Made by a program: the position numbers and the translations under genes
Notes under the pieces: model-generated
The model's database searches: none
The model's input: only the letters and a program-made list of their open reading frames with translations
What the model was told of the DNA's origin: nothing
Assembly: GCA_038204505.1 (NCBI GenBank)
Contig: JBBRCV010000289.1
Coordinates: 1 to 6,223, forward strand
From: Timaviella sp038204505
Lineage (GTDB): Bacteria > Cyanobacteriota > Cyanobacteriia > Elainellales > Elainellaceae
Direction of reading: 5' to 3'
Length of the DNA: 6,223 nucleotides
Part shown: positions 6,030 to 6,223 of the stretch, one piece after another
Position numbering within the stretch: the stretch's first letter is position 1
Layout: each line of letters opens with the position of its first letter

Positions 6030-6199
6030 GCTGGCTAGAAGTGCTACAACACAACTAACCAGCTAACCTGACTTTCTGGGCTAGCAGAAAGCTAGGCTGT
6101 AACGATTTTATCGTTTCACCTCGCTAATGTTGCACAAGTTGTTAGGCAACCACGCCTTAAGCTTTTCTTCTCAACCCCACATTAGCGAGGGAAATAGTG
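6030..6199 (+). promoter_or_regulatory. Structured 5' leader with Shine-Dalgarno-sequestering stem
   Basis: Four inverted repeats lie in series before the start codon at 6200. They are 6030-6038 with 6055-6063 (8 of 9 pairs), CTTTCTG/CAGAAAG at 6072-6078 with 6085-6091, AACGAT-TTT-ATCGTT at 6101-6115, and a perfect 12-bp pair at 6119-6130 with 6179-6190. The last stem can be extended past a bulged A6118 by four more pairs (6114-6117 with 6191-6194). Its right arm includes the ribosome binding site GCGAGGG, so the closed form should block translation. The extension shares bases 6114-6115 with the preceding hairpin, so the two may compete. A small GTTGC/GCAAC stem (6129-6133 with 6146-6150) lies at the base of the loop and overlaps the end of the long stem. 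I do not recognise a known riboswitch consensus. Confidence 0.5.
6186..6191 (+). promoter_or_regulatory. Ribosome binding site of the right-end gene
   Basis: CGAGGG lies eight bases before the ATG at 6200, a normal Shine-Dalgarno position. Most of it is paired in the 12-bp inverted repeat, which is what makes the leader interesting. Confidence 0.6.
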
Positions 6200-6223
6200 A
6201 TGACTACAGAGTTCAACGGACTG
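6200..6223 (+). CDS. Start of an unidentified gene (first eight codons)
   Basis: ATG at 6200 follows a good Shine-Dalgarno and opens a frame reading MTTEFNGL up to the window edge. Eight residues are too few to identify a family. The start is supported by the ribosome binding site, its spacing and the long structured leader, not by protein similarity. It is divergent from the toxin-antitoxin operon. Confidence 0.5.

Larger units (their letters stand above)
5853..6199. other. Divergent intergenic region between the toxin-antitoxin operon and the right-end gene
   Basis: These 347 bases should hold the promoter of the antitoxin operon (- strand) and the promoter plus leader of the gene at 6200 (+ strand). 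The left part has a TAAAAT -10-like hexamer on the - strand (5887-5882) without a good -35. It also has an AAAAGGCTT...AAAGCC hairpin (5950-5965) whose sequence echoes AAAAGGCTTTT at the antitoxin ribosome binding site. The right part is dense in inverted repeats, listed separately. I see no tRNA, no transposon end and no ORF of credible length. Confidence 0.6.

Noticed and set aside
6119..6190. 12-bp inverted repeat considered as terminal repeats of a small mobile element
   Set aside because: The spacing is only 48 bases, there are no flanking direct repeats or transposase, and the right arm coincides with a properly spaced Shine-Dalgarno. An RNA hairpin is the better explanation.
5881..6199. 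Search for a tRNA, small-RNA terminator or CRISPR repeats in the right intergenic region
   Set aside because: There is no cloverleaf or T-loop consensus, no hairpin followed by a T-run, and no regularly spaced direct repeats.

Overview
The window looks like cyanobacterial chromosome, probably from a filamentous or Leptolyngbya-like species (the genus is inference). The evidence is at least 12 copies of the HIP1 octamer GCGATCGC in 6.2 kb, a DnaX protein with a cyanobacterial-style N-terminus and proline-rich tail, an FG-GAP plus RTX secreted protein, and a PIN/antitoxin pair of a kind common in cyanobacteria.

The left part (1-2956) is read on the + strand. It opens with the last 43 codons of an ECF-type sigma factor (region 4). 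Five bases later comes its probable cognate anti-sigma factor, a single-pass membrane protein of the RskA type without the usual zinc cysteines. A 266-base spacer follows, holding a possible degraded reading frame. Then comes a 588-residue protein with seven FG-GAP/VCBS calcium-loop repeats (one seven-bladed propeller) followed by seven RTX nonapeptides, a probable type I-secreted extracellular calcium-binding protein. A strong hairpin terminator at 2976-3015 closes this gene.

The middle and right part (3033-5852) is read on the - strand, convergent with the first block. In transcription order it has an antitoxin with a HicB-like N-terminal fold, a VapC-like PIN-domain toxin overlapping it by 4 bases (GTGA), and, after 70 bases, dnaX (clamp-loader gamma/tau subunit). 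DnaX is intact and has no intein. Both the toxin and dnaX start with GTG.

The right end (5853-6199) is a 347-base divergent intergenic region. It leads into the first eight codons of a + strand gene that runs out of the window. This leader is rich in inverted repeats. The strongest is a perfect 12-bp pair (6119-6130 with 6179-6190) whose right arm contains the Shine-Dalgarno sequence. It overlaps a second hairpin (6101-6115), so the two structures could compete. This is the best candidate in the window for an undescribed regulatory element. The rest is ordinary cyanobacterial gene content, and I see no mobile element, CRISPR array, tRNA or rRNA.
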